From assembly GCF_037969725.1 (NCBI RefSeq), contig NZ_CP150203.1:512001-576000 (forward strand): a stretch of 64,000 nt of DNA, read 5' to 3'. The translations under genes were made by a program, and so were the position numbers. The notes under the pieces were generated by a model, which was given only the letters and a program-made list of their open reading frames with translations, ran no database searches and was not told the DNA's origin. Source of the stretch: Paenibacillus sp. FSL W8-0426 (GTDB lineage Bacteria; Bacillota; Bacilli; Paenibacillales; Paenibacillaceae). Each line of letters begins with the position of its first letter. The stretch's first letter is position 1. Shown here piece by piece: positions 44,469-53,396 of the stretch.

Positions 44469-44996
44469 TTAACGGATGAGGCCCGCTTCTTTTAGATCTG
44501 CCCGTTTAAGAACGAGGGAACCTTGAAGCTTTTTATAGCGAATGGTTTTTCCGGTAGGATCGGCAACAACCTTTTCCTCATTTTCTTTCAGGCCATTGGC
44601 ATCCACGGTTAATAGCGTTTTTAGGTCTTTGGAAACGGTATATACATCTGCAGAATCACCCTTAAGCTTGACTTCATAACCATAAGAAGCGGACAGGTCG
44701 ATTAGAGTGATCCACTCGGACTGGGACTGGCTTTTGGCCGAAAACTGAATGGACCGATTGGCACTTTGATAATTTACTTCGTAACCAAGCAGTTTCGCAG
44801 CTTCCCGCAATTGGACATATGTATTCCCTTTATAGAGCAATTGATCAGAGGAAACGGATCTCGATTGACCGTTGACCACGATTTTGAAGTTAGCAATAGT
44901 AGCCTGAATTTTTTGAGAAGTTGCGGCTACAGCCATGGAAGAAGACCCAATCAACATCCCCAGCGATAATGCCACAATCACCTTTTTCATTTTCAC
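44469..44996 (-). CDS. secreted stalk-domain protein (copper amine oxidase N-terminal type)
   Basis: 175 residues from a GTG at 44996 (AGGAG 11 bases upstream), giving MKMKKVIVALSLGMLIGSSS as signal peptide, cleaved near AVAA. The mature N-terminus (ANFKIVVNGQSRSVSSDQLL and KGNTYVQLREAAKLLGYEV) is the copper-amine-oxidase N-terminal/stalk domain, common in Paenibacillus exported proteins and without enzymatic activity. The remainder is a beta-rich segment of unknown role. An ATG at 44990 with weaker spacing is an alternative start. Confidence 0.8.
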   Translation of the reverse strand: MKMKKVIVALSLGMLIGSSSMAVAATSQKIQATIANFKIVVNGQSRSVSSDQLLYKGNTYVQLREAAKLLGYEVNYQSANRSIQFSAKSQSQSEWITLIDLSASYGYEVKLKGDSADVYTVSKDLKTLLTVDANGLKENEEKVVADPTGKTIRYKKLQGSLVLKRADLKEAGLIR

Positions 44997-45346
44997 TTGA
45001 ATCATCACTCCTAGAACAAGATATGGTGTTATCTGAGAATCATACCCGATTGTGACAAGATAGACACGGGTTGATATCATTATTTTTATAATGCTAATGG
45101 CTCAATTATCATTTTGATTTATGTTCTGAGGTTTTTATGAAAGAAGTACTATTGTCCTTCATTTTTGCGATAAATTCTTTGATGACTGTGTCCTTTTTTG
45201 ACATGAGTCCGGTCTAGACGTGCACGAACGCCTATAGAGAGTCAAAGAGCGAGCCTCCCGTTGTTTTAACATCGGGGGCTCGCTCTTTGTGTTTTACGAA
45301 TATTCTGGTGAATATGGCGTTAACGTTCTCTTTCTGTGGAAAGAAA
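44997..45346. other. intergenic region with orphan promoter-like motif
   Basis: No gene is seen. It holds CATGAGTCCGGTC (45202-45214), 16 bases, then CCTATAG (45231-45237), the same motif that precedes the two YjcZ-like genes, followed immediately by the terminator at 45243-45292 and then the stop of the lipoprotein gene. Confidence 0.5.
45243..45292. terminator. strong terminator after the lipoprotein gene
   Basis: CAAAGAGCGAGCC (from 45243) pairs with GGCTCGCTCTTTG (to 45289), with an inner CCCG/CGGG extension. Confidence 0.85.
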
Positions 45347-46483
45347 TTATTCTTGTTCCAGGAGTGCTGCACCAATCAGTGTGGCATTCGTATACCCGCC
45401 GCTGATGTTGGCGAAAGAGAAATTGGTGATTGGCGGCCCAATCACAGTGGCATAATCGCCTTCCAACAGATCACCGGTGCTGTTCGGATAGACTGCAACG
45501 ATATTGTTCTCGTTATCATCCATGATGTGAATCACGGAGAAGGTTGCGCCCAAGGAATTATTTTCTTCGACGCTGACGACCTCGCCGCTAATTTGAATGA
45601 ATGATTCGAAATAGTTGGCGATGTTTTTATTCAAATGTTTCGGCGTTACGGCAGGGTCTACCAGTTTTTTAACTTTTTTCTGAACATCAGGCGTCTCGGG
45701 AATGAACAAGTCACTATTTTGGGCAAAGAAATCGTAGGATGGCTGCTCCATGAACGCAGTTTGTTCAGTGATGATTGGCGTGATCTCGTTGAAGAAATCA
45801 GCCGCCGTTTCAAATGCGACGTCATCTGATCCGGCAGCATCGCTGGCCTTCGTGCCAGTGGTTTGTGCTGTTGCCGGCGAAATGGTCACGGAATTCAAAA
45901 TATCCTCAACCTCTTTTTTACCGGCATCATCGTAGGAATCCTTGCCATAGGTCAGCGTAGCAGTATACAGTTCCGCATTCACGGGAATCATGTATTGGAC
46001 CATGACCACCTCGACGCCGGCTGCGTTTTTATAAGTGCCTTGCAACACGCCGCCTTTAAAATCTTTATTTGGCTTATCGGTGTAACTGGTTTTTTGATAT
46101 CCTTCAATACCTGCGTTTATGCCGTTGTTAACATAGTAATCAACAAGCGTAGCGGCCAACTGCTCGGGATCAGCAACCCCGCTTGCGTTGGCTTCAATCG
46201 TAAAATTGATATTATCCGCAAACTTGGTAGCAGCAGGGTCGGAGAAGGCCGCTTTGATGGCAGGCGAGTTCAGCTGGCTTGTATCAAATTCTTTCCAATC
46301 TTCTGGATATGAGAAGGAAAAGCCTTCTCCGCTGTATGTAGTATATTTTGCGCTTTCATTGGCCGTTGCTTCGGTAGTCGTTGTCGTTTGAGGCTGAGTT
46401 GTTTCCGATGTTGTCGATTTTTCTGCATTCCCGCAAGCGCTGAGTAGTGCGGCAAGGGCGAGAACGGTAATTATCTTTTTCAT
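45347..46483 (-). CDS. lipoprotein with PsbP-like N-terminal domain
   Basis: 378 residues. Signal peptide with lipobox (ALLSAC, Cys 17) and a Thr-rich tether. Residues about 45-195 (YTTYSGEGFSFSYPEDWKEF, then TLVDYY and LYTATLTYG) resemble the PsbP/Mog1-like fold of many exported bacterial lipoproteins. A second domain (residues about 225-370, with YFESFIQISGEVVSVEE and VAVYPNSTGDLLEGDYATVIG) looks like an OB-fold-like tRNA-anticodon/DUF4131-style beta barrel. Function unknown. No neighbours in the same operon. Confidence 0.75.
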   Translation of the reverse strand: MKKIITVLALAALLSACGNAEKSTTSETTQPQTTTTTEATANESAKYTTYSGEGFSFSYPEDWKEFDTSQLNSPAIKAAFSDPAATKFADNINFTIEANASGVADPEQLAATLVDYYVNNGINAGIEGYQKTSYTDKPNKDFKGGVLQGTYKNAAGVEVVMVQYMIPVNAELYTATLTYGKDSYDDAGKKEVEDILNSVTISPATAQTTGTKASDAAGSDDVAFETAADFFNEITPIITEQTAFMEQPSYDFFAQNSDLFIPETPDVQKKVKKLVDPAVTPKHLNKNIANYFESFIQISGEVVSVEENNSLGATFSVIHIMDDNENNIVAVYPNSTGDLLEGDYATVIGPPITNFSFANISGGYTNATLIGAALLEQE

Positions 46484-46840
46484 TGATATATTCTCCTAAG
46501 TGCTATTCCCATCGGCTGGGATATTTTTTCTGTGGTTATTGTTGACTTTGGATTGGTGAGGATATGCCAATGATGTGGATAGATTCGTCTTGTAGATAGG
46601 TTCCATCTCTTTCATAGAGAATCCATGTCCCGGTTGAACATAAACCGTTTCTTCTTTTTTGCTTCTGCCTCCTTTCCTCATTGGTGTGCACCCCTCAGGT
46701 AAATTATAACGCTTCTTGCTGAATAAGGTTTCAATTTGTTTTTGTTTCAGGCAGAAATCGCCCATTTTCGGCATGAGCCCGGTCTTGAAGGGGAGAAATG
46801 CATATAGTGAATCGTACCCCACGTTAAAGGAGGGTTTTAC
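46484..46840. other. intergenic region upstream of the first yjcZ-like gene
   Basis: No gene is supported; a 204-codon minus frame here is antisense noise. The 3' part carries the promoter-like motif at 46772-46807. Confidence 0.4.
46772..46807 (+). promoter_or_regulatory. promoter-like motif of the first yjcZ-like gene
   Basis: CATGAGCCCGGTC (46772-46784), 16 bases, CATATAG (46801-46807). It shares this layout with 45202-45237 and 47079-47114. It does not look like a housekeeping promoter; a sporulation sigma factor (sigma-K type -10 CATA) is a reasonable guess. Confidence 0.45.
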
Positions 46841-46945
46841 ATGAGTGGAGTTGTAGGTGCTTACGGCAACCCGTGGACATCGACAGGCGCCATCTTGGTC
46901 CTGTTCATTCTCTTGGTCATCATCACCAAATCTTTCTGGGTATAG
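46841..46945 (+). CDS. YjcZ-family sporulation miniprotein
   Basis: 34 residues: a short polar start (MSGVVGAYGNPWTSTG) and one membrane helix AILVLFILLVIITKSF. This matches the YjcZ family of tiny hydrophobic sporulation proteins, whose function is not established. AAAGGAGG lies 8 bases upstream of the ATG. A terminator hairpin follows 9 bases after the stop. It is a paralogue of the gene at 47150. Confidence 0.8.
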   Translation: MSGVVGAYGNPWTSTGAILVLFILLVIITKSFWV

Positions 46946-46953
46946 CTTGATCG

Positions 46954-46988
46954 ACTCCGCCGGGCAACCGGCGGAGTTTTTCTTTTGC
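46954..46988 (+). terminator. terminator of the first yjcZ-like gene
   Basis: ACTCCGCCGG pairs with CCGGCGGAGT around GCAA and is followed by TTTTCTTTT. Confidence 0.88.
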
Positions 46989-47078
46989 GGACAAGCTCGG
47001 GGAGGAAAAAAGGCCAGAAGTTTCACAGCGGCATGGATCAAAGACAGGGTACGAAAGCCCATTTTGTGCCAAGAGGGC

Positions 47079-47114
47079 CATAGCCCGGTCCGGGAAAGGG
47101 CTGGATACATAGCT
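47079..47114 (+). promoter_or_regulatory. promoter-like motif of the second yjcZ-like gene
   Basis: CATAGCCCGGTC (47079-47090), 17 bases, CATAGCT (47108-47114). The segment CATAGCTTA fits the sigma-K -10 pattern CATAnnnTA. Confidence 0.45.
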
Positions 47115-47149
47115 TAGGGGTGTAGGCAAATGCTAAGGAGGAATGAACG

Positions 47150-47479
47150 ATGAGCGAAGTGAATAAACCGAAAACACCGAACGGGAAAGGTCATGTTTAC
47201 TCTAATAATATGGGAGGTTATGGAAATATGCAGGGAAATGCAGGTTATGATGCGAATGGGTACGGACATGGTTACCCTAACAGTTATGGTTACGGTTACG
47301 GCTATGGAATGCCAACGGGGTATGGCTATGGATATCAGCCGAACCAAGGTCCTGTTATGAAACAGGATTATCAGCAAAACTATGGATGCTACGGGTACGG
47401 CGGCGGCTGGAGTTCGGTGGGCACCATCCTCGTATTGTTCATCCTTCTGGTCATTATTTCCAAAACGTTTTTCATCTAA
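47150..47479 (+). CDS. YjcZ-like protein with Gly/Tyr-rich N-terminal extension
   Basis: 109 residues. The last 25 (GWSSVGTILVLFILLVIISK) are nearly the same as the neighbouring YjcZ-type miniprotein. The N-terminal 80 residues are low-complexity Gly/Tyr/Asn (repeated GYGYGYG and YGNMQGNAGYDANGYGHGY), as in some spore-coat proteins. AAGGAGG lies 8 bases before the ATG. Likely a spore-associated membrane or coat protein (inference). Confidence 0.75.
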   Translation: MSEVNKPKTPNGKGHVYSNNMGGYGNMQGNAGYDANGYGHGYPNSYGYGYGYGMPTGYGYGYQPNQGPVMKQDYQQNYGCYGYGGGWSSVGTILVLFILLVIISKTFFI

Positions 47480-47496
47480 TGGGCACATAACATGGA

Positions 47497-47530
47497 AAAA
47501 CACCCGGAACCCAATTCCGGGTGTTTTGTG
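47497..47530 (+). terminator. terminator of the second yjcZ-like gene
   Basis: AAAACACCCGGAA (47497-47509) pairs with TTCCGGGTGTTTT (47515-47527) around CCCAA. Confidence 0.9.
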
Positions 47531-47963
47531 TATGTTTTCAGTCTTCTCTGGAATAAGTGATGTCCAAACAACAAAAGCCCTGCCTCTCTTTTGTCCTTGC
47601 GGCTCCGATGACCGCGCCAGTGTGAATGGAAAAATCTTGCGTACCCTGCAAATACCGGGTCAGTGCAATTCAGGTTCTTCAATCTCCATGGGTTAAGTGA
47701 TACATATTCGCTGCGGATGCAGCATGAAGAAAATATTCAGGGGTTAAAAGAAGAGTGAAAATCATTTGAGGTTGTAAACCAACTTTATTATCATACCACA
47801 TCATGTAATTTTTTGCAAATATATTGAATCCTTTTCATGATTGCGCACGGCCTAAATATTAATTCTTTCCGCCCAATTTGCCGATAACACATATACAAGC
47901 GTCATCAAGATCCGCCTTATTTACAGGGGAAGAAGTGATGCAAATGGAGAGTGAGGGATAAGG
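47531..47963. other. intergenic region without recognised feature
   Basis: No gene, convincing promoter or known riboswitch could be recognised. It holds a small hairpin (CAAAAG/CTTTTG, about 47573-47594), an AT-rich stretch (47750-47860) and, at its end, the GAGGG site of the HD-GYP gene. Confidence 0.4.
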
Positions 47964-49487
47964 GTGGAAATTTACCGTTCGTTTGTAGTTCGTTTGTTGC
48001 GGAATTATGTGATGGGCTCCGTGGCGGCTTTGGTCATGATTGGAACCGTCATGATGGTTTCCACCTTGCAATTCCCAAAAGCCCAACTTATGCACCTGAT
48101 CGTTATTGTAGCGATTTCCCTGCTGTCGATGACAGGGTTCGAATGGCTGACCCTCAAGCGTCAACTTCGCCCGATAAGGCGCTTTTTTGCTGCCAAGCGA
48201 ACGGATCGGGCCGAATTGAACGGAATATATGAGCGAATTCACCGTTTGCCGGAACAGGCGGCTTATCGCATTCTAGGTCCCCATTTGTTTGGCTTTGCCC
48301 TGCCGGCAGCAGGTCTAACGTGGTGGATGTTCTTTAAGGGCTGGATCCAATTCTCGCCCGAATATGTAGCTATTGCAGCGGTCTGCGCGCTGTTGATTGC
48401 CGGGATGCATGCTTTGGCCGAGTATTATCTCACCGTGCTGGCCATCAGGCCGTTACTGCTGGAGGTAAGAAGGCTGGGAAAGATCCAGCATGGCTTCGAG
48501 CCGTCGCTTGGCGGTCGCATCATGGTATCCTTTCAACGCAAAATCCGGTTAAGCACAGCTATGATCAGTCTGTTTCCTCTGCTATTGTTCTTTTTTGCCA
48601 CTTCGATTCGCTTGCAGTACGTGGACCATGAGTTTGCCCGGGAATATCTGATATGGGCCCTTCTGATCGTCATCCTGGGGGCAGGGGTTGCCATGGTCGG
48701 GAGCTGGCTGCTGATTCGCGATGTACGAGACCCCGTGAAGGAACTGACCGAGGAGATGAACCGCATTCAAGAGGGGGATTTCGGCCGAAGGATGCCGGAT
48801 TTGTACGGCGATGAATTTTCCGCGCTGATCGCCGGATTCAACATGATGATTAACCGGCTCGAAATCAGGCAGGAGCGCAACCGGCAACTGACGCAGAGCT
48901 ACTTTACGACGCTGGCAGCCGCCCTGGATGCAAGGGACAAGTACACGGCCGGACATTCGATGCGTGTCGCTGAATATTCCCTCATGATCGGCAAGCTGAG
49001 CGGAATGAGCGAGGAGCAGTCAGACCTTTTATACAAATCTGCCCTGCTGCACGACATCGGCAAAATTGGAATTCCGGATGAAGTTCTGCACAAAGACGGC
49101 AAGTTGACCGACGATGAGTTCGACATTATCAAAACGCACCCCGTGCTGGGGGAAAACCTGTTGCAGCAAATCGAGCCGGCTGAAGCGATGGCGGATTTTC
49201 TGCCGGGAGTGCGCTCGCACCATGAACGTTATGATGGAAAAGGGTATCCGGATGGGAAAGCGGGTCAGGATATTCCGGTATTCGGTCGCATTATCGCGGT
49301 AGCGGATGCATTTGATGCCATGACCTCGGACCGCCCGTACCGGAGCGGAATGAGCCATGAACGGGCATTGGCCATTTTAGAGGAAGGAAAGGGGACCCAA
49401 TGGGACCCCCATTATGCGGGTTTGTTCATCAATGAATGGAGGCGCAGGCAGCATCTCCACGGTTCGCCGGACAAAAGGGTCAGTTGA
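47964..49487 (+). CDS. membrane HAMP / HD-GYP phosphodiesterase
   Basis: 507 residues from a GTG at 47964 (GAGGG upstream). About six membrane helices (residues 15-250) precede a HAMP linker (DPVKELTEEMNRIQEGDFGR) and an HD-GYP domain. The metal and GYP signatures are intact: AGHSMRVAEYS, HDIGKIGIPDEVL (H363, D364), HPVLGENLL, HHERYDGKGYPDG (H419, H420) and DAFDAMTSDRPYR. HD-GYP enzymes hydrolyse cyclic di-GMP to GMP. Its stop overlaps the convergent PAP2 gene by 8 bases. No riboswitch or GGDEF partner is seen next to it. Confidence 0.93.
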   Translation: MEIYRSFVVRLLRNYVMGSVAALVMIGTVMMVSTLQFPKAQLMHLIVIVAISLLSMTGFEWLTLKRQLRPIRRFFAAKRTDRAELNGIYERIHRLPEQAAYRILGPHLFGFALPAAGLTWWMFFKGWIQFSPEYVAIAAVCALLIAGMHALAEYYLTVLAIRPLLLEVRRLGKIQHGFEPSLGGRIMVSFQRKIRLSTAMISLFPLLLFFFATSIRLQYVDHEFAREYLIWALLIVILGAGVAMVGSWLLIRDVRDPVKELTEEMNRIQEGDFGRRMPDLYGDEFSALIAGFNMMINRLEIRQERNRQLTQSYFTTLAAALDARDKYTAGHSMRVAEYSLMIGKLSGMSEEQSDLLYKSALLHDIGKIGIPDEVLHKDGKLTDDEFDIIKTHPVLGENLLQQIEPAEAMADFLPGVRSHHERYDGKGYPDGKAGQDIPVFGRIIAVADAFDAMTSDRPYRSGMSHERALAILEEGKGTQWDPHYAGLFINEWRRRQHLHGSPDKRVS

Positions 49488-50133
49488 TTCTTTCTGTCCA
49501 TTTGGATTCTTTTCTGCGCCGGCGGTGCAGGAATAGTCCGGTAACCAGTGTGAAAATGAGCTCGCCCAAGATGATAGCTCCGAGCGCATCGTAGATAACA
49601 TGCTGCTTGATCAGCAGGGTCGAGAGCACGATGACTGCCGAACCGCTGGCGATGAGCAGTTTCACTTGCCGCTTTATTCCCTGGACGGAGAATGCCGCCC
49701 GCATGACCAGGTAGGAGTATAAGGCATGAATGCTGGGAAAGCAGTTGAACGGTTCGTCCCGGTCATAAAGCCAGCTTACGATGGAACTGCCGATGCCGCT
49801 TCCTGTAATCACGGGGCGGTGTACCGTCGTCTGAAAATTGAAATAAATGAGATAACAGATCCAAACACAGATGTTCATGGACAACAACACCCGGTAATAG
49901 ACTTCTCGGTCTTTGGCACAGAGATAAGCGAGCACGCCGAAAACGAACGGATACCATCCCAGGTATGGAATGGACATCAAGGGAAGGAACGGAATCGCTT
50001 GATCGATGGGTGAGCGCAACACGACGAATCCGCGATCAGGTGAATTGAGGACATCATAGAACAGTCCCATAACGACAAGCGAGAGCATCAGGCTCAAAGA
50101 CAGCCAGTAGGATTTGCTTTTTAGCGATTGCAC
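49480..50133 (-). CDS. PAP2-superfamily phosphatase, membrane
   Basis: 217 residues from the GTG at 50133 (AAAGGAG about 10 bases upstream). Five or six hydrophobic segments carry PAP2 motifs: FNCFPSIHALYSYLVM (motif 2, histidine in PSIHA) and STLLIKQHVIYDALGA (motif 3, HVIYD). Motif 1 is degenerate (VHRPVITGSGI). It probably dephosphorylates a lipid phosphate at the outer membrane face, as in PAP2 proteins related to inositol-phosphorylceramide synthase. Convergent with the HD-GYP gene. Confidence 0.82.
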   Translation of the reverse strand: MQSLKSKSYWLSLSLMLSLVVMGLFYDVLNSPDRGFVVLRSPIDQAIPFLPLMSIPYLGWYPFVFGVLAYLCAKDREVYYRVLLSMNICVWICYLIYFNFQTTVHRPVITGSGIGSSIVSWLYDRDEPFNCFPSIHALYSYLVMRAAFSVQGIKRQVKLLIASGSAVIVLSTLLIKQHVIYDALGAIILGELIFTLVTGLFLHRRRRKESKWTERIN

Positions 50134-50354
50134 GGCAGTGCTTCTCCTTTCGTCCACGTCTGCAAGGAAGTGGATGCAACGAATAAATAGACAATAATAT
50201 ATTTTACAATTTTAAGCGCACAAATTGAATCGGGATTTGTGTGTTTTTTTGTGTACATTTTCCAGGGCAGAATGTCGAAGATTGGCTGAGCGTGATATGA
50301 TGAAGGTACAAAAGGGCCGTCCATTGCGATGGTTGGGACAACGGGAGTGAGTGA

Positions 50355-51767
50355 ATGGAATTTTCAAAAATGTTCGTCATGAATATGGGGATGCTGATTA
50401 CATTCGCCTATCTTGCTAGTCTGTTCTATAAATACGTTGTCATACGAACTTCTCCCAAATTTAAACAAATGATATCGGTGTTCCTGCTCATACTGGCCGG
50501 GTGGATCAGCATGGTTTTTGGCTTCCAACTGAACGATGAGGTCATTTTCGATCTTCGCTTCGTTCCGTTGATCGTTGCAGTGCTGACGTACAGGCAGCCT
50601 TATAGCGTTTTCCTGATCGGGTTGGGGATCGGACTGACTCGGTTAACCTTCGGCATTAACGAGGCCACGCTGGCCGGATTGATCAACTTGACTATACTTG
50701 GCGCAGTGTGCGCAGGATTGAATGTCTGGATGAGGCGAACGGACTATAGGCTGATTATCAAGGCCGTGCTTGTGATCCTGATCGTAAATATGGTTAATAG
50801 CCTCAACATTGCCGCGTTTGGCGTCATCCCGGCAACGTACTTTTTCTCGCATATCATGCCTTACACGCTGCCGGCCGGGGTCGTGCTCAGCTTTGTATTT
50901 ACGGTTATTCTGCGGGATTTTCAGAATGAACAGAATCGGATTGTGCTCATACAGAGCACCAATCGCCTATTATCCTTGCAAAAGGAAGAACTGCAGCGCG
51001 CTCAGGCGGTGCTGGAGGAGCGTGCGAGGCAGCTTGCGCTGGCTTCGCAGTACAAATCGGAATTTCTGGCCAACATGTCCCATGAGCTGCGGACGCCGCT
51101 GAACAGCGTCATTAATTTTGCGCAAATGATCAGTGAAAACACGGACACGATGGACAAGGAGGAGATCGTCCGATTTGCGGAGATGATCGACCAGTCCGGT
51201 CAGGAGCTGCTCGCGTTGATCAACGATATTTTGGATTTGTCCAAGGTGGAGGCAGGACGGCTGGATATCGTGCTTGAGCAGATTGGCGTCAAGCAGCTGG
51301 CCGAGGATGCGATGAGCCACTTTCTGTTGGTTGCGGAGAAGAAGGGCATTCAACTGCTGATGGAACAGGAACCGGGCGTCCCCGAGACGTTGTGGTCCGA
51401 TCCGCAGCGCATCCAGCAGATTTTGCGCAACCTGGTGTCCAATGCGGTTAAATTCACGCATCAGGGGACCGTAAAGCTGACGATCAGCAGCGAGGCCTGC
51501 AGCGAAGGCTTTTCGGGCCGGTGGATCGTCTTTTCCATTAAGGATACGGGAATCGGCATCCCGAAGGAACGGCACCAATCGATTTTCGAAGCATTTCAGC
51601 AGGCGGACGGTTCGATCAGCCGCAAATTCGGCGGCACAGGTCTGGGTCTGTCCATCAGCCGTGATTTGGCCGGATTGCTGGGTGGTTTTATTCAGCTTGA
51701 AAGCGCGGAGGGAGAGGGAAGCACCTTTCGTTTGTACCTGCCGTTGACTTGTGAAAAAATGAATTGA
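50355..51767 (+). CDS. orphan sensor histidine kinase with 5TM (LytS-YhcK) sensor
   Basis: 470 residues. An N-terminal block of five or six helices (LITFAYLASLFYKY, FDLRFVPLIVAVLTYRQPYSVFLIGLGIGLTRL) is the 5TM-5TMR/LytS-YhcK membrane sensor. A coiled linker leads to a HisKA domain (EFLANMSHELRTPLNSVINF, His near 249) and an ATPase domain with NAVKFTHQGTVKL, DTGIGIPKERHQSIFEAF and GGTGLGLSIS. No response regulator is adjacent, so its partner is unknown. GGGAG precedes the ATG. Confidence 0.92.
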   Translation: MEFSKMFVMNMGMLITFAYLASLFYKYVVIRTSPKFKQMISVFLLILAGWISMVFGFQLNDEVIFDLRFVPLIVAVLTYRQPYSVFLIGLGIGLTRLTFGINEATLAGLINLTILGAVCAGLNVWMRRTDYRLIIKAVLVILIVNMVNSLNIAAFGVIPATYFFSHIMPYTLPAGVVLSFVFTVILRDFQNEQNRIVLIQSTNRLLSLQKEELQRAQAVLEERARQLALASQYKSEFLANMSHELRTPLNSVINFAQMISENTDTMDKEEIVRFAEMIDQSGQELLALINDILDLSKVEAGRLDIVLEQIGVKQLAEDAMSHFLLVAEKKGIQLLMEQEPGVPETLWSDPQRIQQILRNLVSNAVKFTHQGTVKLTISSEACSEGFSGRWIVFSIKDTGIGIPKERHQSIFEAFQQADGSISRKFGGTGLGLSISRDLAGLLGGFIQLESAEGEGSTFRLYLPLTCEKMN

Positions 51768-51924
51768 CAACGCGTATGCCGCGAGTGGAAGTTGGAAAAT
51801 TCCTGAAGGTCATCCTCTTTGGGCTATGCGCCGTCCTATGTAACGGACGTTAGTTGCCCGAGGACAGGATCGTGATATAATAATCATCAACCAAAACAGG
51901 ATGAAAGCAAAGGAGATCATGTCC

Positions 51925-52299
51925 ATGAAAAAACCAATCTCTACCGAGCAGGCGCCAGGCGCCATCGGACCATACAGCCAAGCGATCGAAGCCGGCGGCT
52001 TCGTTTACACTTCCGGCCAATTGGGACTCAATCCCCAAACGGGAGAATTTGGAGCAGATGTGCAGGAACAAGCGCGCCTGTCTTTGAGCAATGTAAAAGC
52101 CATTCTGGAAGCGGCGGGCACAAGCATGGATAAAGTGGTGAAAACGACGGTTTTCCTGAAAGACATGAACGATTTCGTGCCTGTAAACGAAGTATACAGC
52201 AGCTTCTTCGAACAGCCTTATCCGGCACGCAGTGCGGTGGAGGTAGCCCGTCTGCCGAAGGATGCACTCGTCGAGATCGAGGTTATTGCCCTGAAATAG
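51925..52299 (+). CDS. ridA: RidA family imine/enamine deaminase
   Basis: 124 residues from ATG 51925 (AAAGGAG 9 bases upstream; a second ATG at 51919 is too close). It contains ISTEQAPGAIGPYSQAIEAG, SGQLGLNPQTG, VVKTTVFLKDMNDFVPVNEVY and PARSAVEVARLPKDALVEIE, including the catalytic Arg of the PARS motif. RidA hydrolyses reactive 2-aminoacrylate and related enamines formed by PLP enzymes. Cytoplasmic; terminated by a good hairpin. Confidence 0.95.
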   Translation: MKKPISTEQAPGAIGPYSQAIEAGGFVYTSGQLGLNPQTGEFGADVQEQARLSLSNVKAILEAAGTSMDKVVKTTVFLKDMNDFVPVNEVYSSFFEQPYPARSAVEVARLPKDALVEIEVIALK

Positions 52300-52320
52300 T
52301 TCTTGGACAGGCCAGAACCA

Positions 52321-52364
52321 TAAAAGCCAAGTTTGGTTGGATAACCGGACTCGGCTTTTTTTAA
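52321..52364 (+). terminator. terminator of ridA
   Basis: AAAAGCCAAGTTTGGTT pairs imperfectly with AACCGGACTCGGCTTT and is followed by a T-run. Confidence 0.75.
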
Positions 52365-52414
52365 GTCAATCGTTATGATGAAATTTATTTTATATACGTC
52401 CCTAGATCAAAATG

Positions 52415-53173
52415 TCAGTCCCGGTCCTGATTGCTGGCCAGGAACAGCCACACCGCATAAATCGCCAGCACAATCGCTGCCGCGATTGCCGTATAATAGA
52501 CGGAAATGACATCCTTTTGTTTGATCGCAATCGCGATGCAGGCCCAGGTGAAAACGAGTGGATAGAATCCGTCTCTGTATGGGAAGCTTACCAGCACCGC
52601 GAGTAACGTGCCCACGGCAAGCATGATGATTGCCCATGTTGAATCGCTGAGCCCGAATCCGTCCCAACCGATTTTGCGCAATAACACGGCGACGTTAATG
52701 ATGGTTGCCACGCTTATCCAGCCCAGATAGATGCTGAAGGGCAGTTTAATGAACCATATCTCGGCCGTGGTAGGTATCGTAATGGCGCGTGTTCGTAAAT
52801 ACAATGCAATCAGGGACAGGAGCAGCATGACCATGATCAGCAGGGACAGCCCGATTTGCAGGTTCTGAAACGCAAAAATCCAAGCAATATTCAGAGCGCA
52901 GCTGACGGGGAACCAATAACCCAGGCTGGGGATGGAATCCCTTTTCCGGGAAGAAGGCAGGAAACCATAGATCACGAAACCGGCAAGCAACAAATAAATG
53001 AGTGCCCAGATCGAAAAGGCATATCCGGCTGGGGTGATCAAGACGGGATACATATCGGATACTTGTTTGTTGGTCCTGCCGCCGATCGGCAGGGCATTGG
53101 ATAGATAGTTCACGACAACCATGGCGGCAAAGCTAATGGCATTGATCCATTTGTATGGAAGATTACGAGACAT
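52415..53173 (-). CDS. TspO/MBR-like tryptophan-rich membrane protein
   Basis: 252 residues with about six to seven helices. Aromatic-rich segments INAISFAAMVVVNYLSNALP, AGYAFSIWALIYLLLAGFVI, LNIAWIFAFQ and FSIYLGWISVATIINV recall the TspO/MBR fold, but this protein is longer than TspO proper (about 160). It is the type often annotated as a tryptophan-rich sensory protein. Ligand binding (porphyrin or otherwise) cannot be inferred. A good AAGGAGG site precedes the ATG on the minus strand. Confidence 0.82.
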   Translation of the reverse strand: MSRNLPYKWINAISFAAMVVVNYLSNALPIGGRTNKQVSDMYPVLITPAGYAFSIWALIYLLLAGFVIYGFLPSSRKRDSIPSLGYWFPVSCALNIAWIFAFQNLQIGLSLLIMVMLLLSLIALYLRTRAITIPTTAEIWFIKLPFSIYLGWISVATIINVAVLLRKIGWDGFGLSDSTWAIIMLAVGTLLAVLVSFPYRDGFYPLVFTWACIAIAIKQKDVISVYYTAIAAAIVLAIYAVWLFLASNQDRD

Positions 53174-53396
53174 GGCATTTCCTCCTTGGTATGCAGCAGA
53201 TGAATGAACAGCGGGTCATCCTACCTTGAATATACCCAATTCCGGAAAAGTTTAAATAAGCGCATCTGAAAATTGTGACAGATAGCGGAGCAGGGAACGA
53301 GATGCGGATTTGTTTGCAGCGTTCTGTCCAAGGTTACGCGGAGGCGGAACATAATATGTCCCTCAGGGGATGGAGAAGGAGCGGGGAGAGCATGGA

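Noticed and set aside
46496..47110. A 204-codon minus-strand frame across the yjcZ region
   Set aside because: It is antisense to the short YjcZ gene and its terminator, and has no ribosome binding site or recognisable domain.
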